From the NCBI RefSeq assembly GCF_025398315.1, contig NZ_JAODOQ010000001.1, positions 2,108,001 through 2,172,000 on the forward strand: a DNA stretch of 64,000 nt, given 5' to 3'. Within the stretch, counting starts at the first letter, position 1; each line of letters begins with the position of its first letter. The DNA comes from Shewanella phaeophyticola. GTDB taxonomy: Bacteria > Pseudomonadota > Gammaproteobacteria > Enterobacterales > Shewanellaceae. This document shows positions 60,375 through 64,000 of the stretch, piece after piece. The translations under genes and the position numbers were made by a program. Below the pieces are notes generated by a model. The model did no database searches. It worked only from the letters and a program-made list of their open reading frames with translations, and was not told the DNA's origin.

Positions 60375-60959
60375 TATTTGTCCTGGCTGATCCGGCTAGC
60401 CACAGTATCTTGCTGATCTTTGTACTTAGCGTTTTTACGTGTGTTATATGGCCGTGCAACGGGTGAGCTTAAACGTTCAAAGTTAAGCGCACCAATTGTC
60501 ATGCCAGGGCGAAGCGCCAACGGCAATTTACCACTGTTATAAAACTCTAATACAATTTTGCCTTGCCAACCGGGATCAATACGATGTGCCGTCACATGAA
60601 TGCATTAAGCCTAAACGAGCCAATGATGAGCGACCATCTAGCCAACCAACGATATCTGGCGGTAAAGTAACGCTCTCATAAGTTATCGCCAGAGCTAACT
60701 CACCTGGATGGAGAAAAAAAGCATTATCGTCCGTTATTTCGATTTTATCGCTCATAACACGATCAAGTGCTAACTGCATTTCTGCACTTGAGTCACTTAA
60801 ATCAATGTAAGGTGCTGTATGGTCTTCAAATACTCGAAATTGACTCCCTAAACGGACATCAACACTGACTCCCGATATAGCATCAATACCAGGGCGTGGA
60901 TCGATAATAATGGTGCCATTATCTAAACACTGCTCAATTTCGATATCTGTTAAACGCAT
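60374..60959 (-). CDS. dcd: dCTP deaminase, one frame break
   Basis: This trimeric enzyme converts dCTP to dUTP, the main source of dUMP for thymidylate in gammaproteobacteria. Frame one has [21 protein letters not shown] and [15 protein letters not shown], and frame two resumes at [20 protein letters not shown] through [15 protein letters not shown]. Near 60594 the sequence between ATG and CATGTGACGG has one base too many (CATT where a codon such as GTT is expected for LMVHVTAHR). Restored length is 194 residues. A true null would be costly, so an error is likely. Confidence 0.93.
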
Positions 60960-60981
60960 GTGGCACTTTCTCCCTGAAAGG

Positions 60982-61620
60982 TTATTTAGCCAATAAATGC
61001 TGTATTCTTGCTTTTAAAATATCAGTGGCGATACGATTTTTACCGCCACGAGGCACAATAATGTCAGCATATTGTTTAGACGGTTCAATGAACTGTAAAA
61101 ACATTGGACGAACGGTTCTTTTATACTGCGAAATAACCGACTCCATGGTTCTGCCACGCTCAGCGACGTCACGGGTTAAACGACGAAGGAAACAGATATC
61201 CAGAGGGGTGTCCATAAACACAGTTGCATCCATTAAATCACGTAATTTAGGATCGGTTAATAATAAGATCCCTTCTAAAATAATGACTTTTTTAGGTTGC
61301 ATGACTAACGTGTCACTCGTGCGAGTATGCTCTGTATAACTATAACAAGGGATGCTAACAGCATCACCCTGTTTTAATTGAGTTAAATGCGTTGCCAATA
61401 ATTGGTGATCTAACGCTTTAGGATGGTCGTAGTTGGTTTTTACGCGATCTTCCATGGTCAAATGACTTTGATCACGGTAGTAGGCATCTTCGTTAATCAC
61501 CCCAATTTGGTTTGTGCCTAAATCGCTGCACAACTCTTCAAAAATGGTTTTGGCAATTAAACTTTTACCTGAAGCCGACGCACCGGCGATCCCAATAATG
61601 ACACACTGCTGAGAATTCAT
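60982..61620 (-). CDS. udk: Uridine kinase
   Basis: This pyrimidine-salvage kinase phosphorylates uridine and cytidine. The P-loop is [17 protein letters not shown] (residues about 9-25). Then come [35 protein letters not shown] and [14 protein letters not shown]. The 212 residues match the family. It lies between apbC and dcd on the same strand with gaps of 9 and 22 bases, so it is part of one operon. Confidence 0.96.
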   Translation of the reverse strand: MNSQQCVIIGIAGASASGKSLIAKTIFEELCSDLGTNQIGVINEDAYYRDQSHLTMEDRVKTNYDHPKALDHQLLATHLTQLKQGDAVSIPCYSYTEHTRTSDTLVMQPKKVIILEGILLLTDPKLRDLMDATVFMDTPLDICFLRRLTRDVAERGRTMESVISQYKRTVRPMFLQFIEPSKQYADIIVPRGGKNRIATDILKARIQHLLAK

Positions 61621-61629
61621 CTCTTAACC

Positions 61630-62745
61630 TTATTCGTCGTCTGATATGCTAATGTTTACGGTTGATGTAACTTGTTGAAGTGCTAATTCTGCCCCTAATT
61701 TACGGGCAATTTCGCGATATATCCCTGACACTTCACTTTCTGGCTCACTGATCACACTTGGAGCGCCGTTATCCATAGATTCACGAATATTAATATGCAG
61801 TGGTAATGCGCCTAATAATGGCACATTGTACCTTTGAGCTATTTGGCTGCCGCCATGTGTCCCAAATGGGTGTTCTTTATGGCCACATTCAGGACATAAA
61901 TGAAAACTCATATTTTCAATAATACCGAGCACCGGAATGTTCACTTTATTGAACATAGTGATGCCTTTTTTCGCATCCGCTAAGGCGATGTCTTGTGGTG
62001 TTGTCACAATGACGGCGCCACTAACAGGGACTTTTTGCGATAAGGTAAGCTGAATGTCGCCCGTTCCTGGCGGCATGTCGATAATTAAATAATCAAGTTC
62101 AGGCCACTGCGTTTCATTTAAAAGCTGAGCTAGTGCTCCAGCAGCCATAGGTCCGCGCCATACTGCAGCTTCATCACCGCTAAGCATAAAGCCAATGGAC
62201 TGAGCTGAAATGCCATGGGCAGATGCTGCTGTCATGTGCTTGCCATCTGGCGATTGTGGACGAAAGTTTGGGATCCCTAACATCAGCGGAATTGAAGGTC
62301 CGTAAATATCGGCATCTAAAATGCCTACTTCTGCGCCTTCAGCTTTTAACGCTAATGCAAGATTGACAGCCGTAGTTGATTTACCCACACCGCCTTTACC
62401 AGAGGCAACAGCAATCACTTGCTTAACGTTTGGAATAGGAGGAATGGCAGGAAGGGCTGAATAAACACGAGGTTGAAAATCGATTTCACATTCAACTTCG
62501 TCAATGGCATCTAATATGGCTAAACGATTGGTTATCGCCATGACAGTATCGCGATATTGGGTCATACAAGGATAAGGATAAACGAGACCTAATTGTAAGC
62601 GTTTATCCGTGATAGCGAGCGAACTAACACACTCGGCAGAAACTAAGCCTTTTTTCAGATAAGGATCAACAAAGGCCTCTAAAATATCTAAAACAGGTGA
62701 CAGTAATTCATCACTTAATTGATAATTTGTTTGCGTTTTAATCAA
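61630..62745 (-). CDS. apbC: Iron-sulfur cluster carrier ApbC (Mrp/NBP35 family)
   Basis: The protein has an N-terminal DUF59-like domain (residues about 10-90) and then a ParA/Mrp-type ATPase with a deviant Walker A, VASGKGGVGKSTTAVNLA, DADIYGPSIPLML and LIIDMPPGTGDIQLTL. The CPEC pair in HLCPECGHKEHPFG is the cluster-binding CxxC. The length of 371 residues is usual. It transfers Fe-S clusters to apoproteins. It diverges from metG, the same pairing as in Escherichia coli. Confidence 0.95.
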   Translation of the reverse strand: MIKTQTNYQLSDELLSPVLDILEAFVDPYLKKGLVSAECVSSLAITDKRLQLGLVYPYPCMTQYRDTVMAITNRLAILDAIDEVECEIDFQPRVYSALPAIPPIPNVKQVIAVASGKGGVGKSTTAVNLALALKAEGAEVGILDADIYGPSIPLMLGIPNFRPQSPDGKHMTAASAHGISAQSIGFMLSGDEAAVWRGPMAAGALAQLLNETQWPELDYLIIDMPPGTGDIQLTLSQKVPVSGAVIVTTPQDIALADAKKGITMFNKVNIPVLGIIENMSFHLCPECGHKEHPFGTHGGSQIAQRYNVPLLGALPLHINIRESMDNGAPSVISEPESEVSGIYREIARKLGAELALQQVTSTVNISISDDE

Positions 62746-62900
62746 AACCGCAGCTCCAAACGTGAAATTTTTACAAGTGTATCAGAACTTAGTAAAAAAA
62801 TAGCGATTAATACACTTTTTAAGTCATGTTTTGATGAAAAATTTAAGTCAATCGGTTAGGATTAGGGCATATTTTGAGTGTAATTTGATATAGAGATAAC

Positions 62901-64000
62901 ATGACAACATCACAGCGAAAAATACTGGTCACAAGTGCCCTACCTTACGCTAACGGTCCAATCCATTTAGGCCACATGCTTGAATATATCCAAACGGATA
63001 TCTGGTCTCGTTTCCAAAAGCTACGTGGTCATGAATGCCACTACATTTGTGCAGATGATGCTCACGGCACGCCGATTATGCTTAAAGCTCAGCAAATGGG
63101 GATCACACCAGAAGAAATGATTGCTCAAGTGCAAAAAGAGCATCAACAAGATTTCGCTGACTTCAATATCCAATTTGATAATTTTCACAGCACCCATAGC
63201 GATGAAAACCGTGTATTAGCCAACGACATCTATTTAAAGTTACGTGATGCGGGTTACATTAAAACTAAGACCATCTCACAACTTTACGATCCTGAAAAAA
63301 ACATGTTCCTACCAGACCGTTTTGTTAAAGGCACCTGCCCAAAATGTAAGTCTGAAGACCAATACGGCGACAACTGTGATAACTGCGGTGCAACCTATAG
63401 TACGACTGATTTAATCAATCCTAAATCAGCGGTGTCTGGCGCCACACCAGTAATGAAGGACACTGAACACTTCTTTTTTGACCTACCAGCATTTGAAGGC
63501 ATGTTAAAAGAATGGATCCAATCAGGTTCATTGCAACAAGAAATGGCCAATAAATTGGGCGAGTGGTTTGAGCAAGGCCTGCAACAGTGGGATATCTCAC
63601 GTGATGCACCCTATTTTGGTTTTGAAATACCAGACGCGCCAGGTAAATTCTTTTACGTTTGGTTAGACGCACCTATAGGTTACATGGGTTCATTTAAAAA
63701 CTTATGTGATAAACGTGACGACTTAAACTTTGATGATTTTTGGGGCATCGATTCTACCGCAGAAGTGTATCACTTCATCGGTAAAGACATTGTTTACTTC
63801 CACAGCTTGTTTTGGCCTGCCATGCTAGATGGTGCAGGCCTGCGTAAACCAACCAGCGTTTATGCTCACGGTTATGTCACCGTTAACGGCGCTAAAATGT
63901 CTAAATCTAAAGGGACGTTTATTAAAGCCCGTACTTATTTAGATAACTTGGATCCTGAATATTTGCGCTATTACTATGCCGCTAAGCTTAATAGCCGTAT
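62901..64000 (+). CDS. metG: Methionyl-tRNA synthetase, 3' end beyond the window
   Basis: The frame from ATG 62901 is open to the window edge (366 codons). It reads [20 protein letters not shown], then the class I HIGH-type PIHLGH signature and the zinc-binding CPKC and CDNC pairs (about residues 145-161). [11 protein letters not shown] and the KMSKS loop in [12 protein letters not shown] (about residue 335) follow. The remaining anticodon-binding and dimerisation domains lie outside. AGAGATA is a modest ribosome site. It is transcribed away from apbC across 155 bases. Confidence 0.96.
   Translation, partial: MTTSQRKILVTSALPYANGPIHLGHMLEYIQTDIWSRFQKLRGHECHYICADDAHGTPIMLKAQQMGITPEEMIAQVQKEHQQDFADFNIQFDNFHSTHSDENRVLANDIYLKLRDAGYIKTKTISQLYDPEKNMFLPDRFVKGTCPKCKSEDQYGDNCDNCGATYSTTDLINPKSAVSGATPVMKDTEHFFFDLPAFEGMLKEWIQSGSLQQEMANKLGEWFEQGLQQWDISRDAPYFGFEIPDAPGKFFYVWLDAPIGYMGSFKNLCDKRDDLNFDDFWGIDSTAEVYHFIGKDIVYFHSLFWPAMLDGAGLRKPTSVYAHGYVTVNGAKMSKSKGTFIKARTYLDNLDPEYLRYYYAAKLNSR

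Noticed and set aside
1..64000. Search for CRISPR arrays, prophage genes, toxin-antitoxin pairs and restriction systems
   Set aside because: No regularly spaced repeats, phage structural genes or recognisable defence modules were seen; the window is mostly housekeeping.

Overview
The window looks like a chromosomal segment of a psychrotolerant Shewanella (Gammaproteobacteria, Alteromonadales). The evidence is moderate to low G+C, protein sequences typical of that genus, and gene neighbourhoods shared with the enteric and Shewanella core: rnhA/dnaQ/yafS-like/gloB/mltD, zapC-pyrD-gdhB, pepN, prc-proQ-msrC-yebG-letAB-rsmF, and metG/apbC-udk-dcd-pabC-mltG-tmk-holB-pilZ-tatD. There are no rRNA genes, prophage or CRISPR array. 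The only RNA genes seen with certainty are two tandem tRNA-Asp copies.

Layout. Positions 1-8.1 kb are accessory: a truncated secreted protein of unknown function, nested miniature transposon-like repeats (1231-1864 containing 1540-1821, a second copy at 2788-3084, a fragment at 5721-5794) around an orphan LysR gene, a SprA-like metalloprotease operon, eroded thiG/thiH remnants, and a TonB-dependent receptor with a perfect palindrome upstream. Positions 8.2-17.1 kb are housekeeping. Positions 17.2-27.1 kb hold two cyclic-di-GMP signalling genes on either side of a LysR-controlled acyl-CoA dehydrogenase / SDR / APH-type kinase / phosphatase / SDR operon resembling a split ACAD10/11 or levulinate (Lva) system. 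Positions 27.4-34.1 kb carry zapC, pyrD and the giant NAD-glutamate dehydrogenase. Positions 34.4-41.3 kb carry a four-gene envelope cluster (RND/MMPL permease, Ycf48-like propeller, DUF1329, DUF1302 barrel). Positions 41.5-55.4 kb carry pepN, prc-proQ-msrC, SOS-regulated yebG, the LetA/LetB lipid transport operon, a nucleoside-recognition (SpmA/B-like) membrane protein and rsmF. Positions 55.6-64 kb carry the long tatD...apbC minus-strand cluster and divergent metG, which runs off the right edge.

Quality note. About twenty single-base reading-frame breaks occur in roughly seventeen otherwise well-conserved genes, including holB, dcd, prc, rsmF and letB. Many fall in short homopolymers. The proteins are continuous once the frame is restored, so most are probably consensus or assembly indels rather than real gene death. 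I therefore annotate these as single CDSs with the break stated. The thiGH remnant, with its stops, substitutions and large deletions, is real decay. A GGDEF-EAL gene has an in-frame TGA rather than a frameshift.

Most worth following up: the ACAD/kinase operon, the DUF1302/DUF1329/Ycf48/RND cluster, the nested repeats that seem to supply the promoter of a LysR gene, the palindrome-controlled TonB receptor, and a possible CRP-controlled small RNA between rsmF and tatD.
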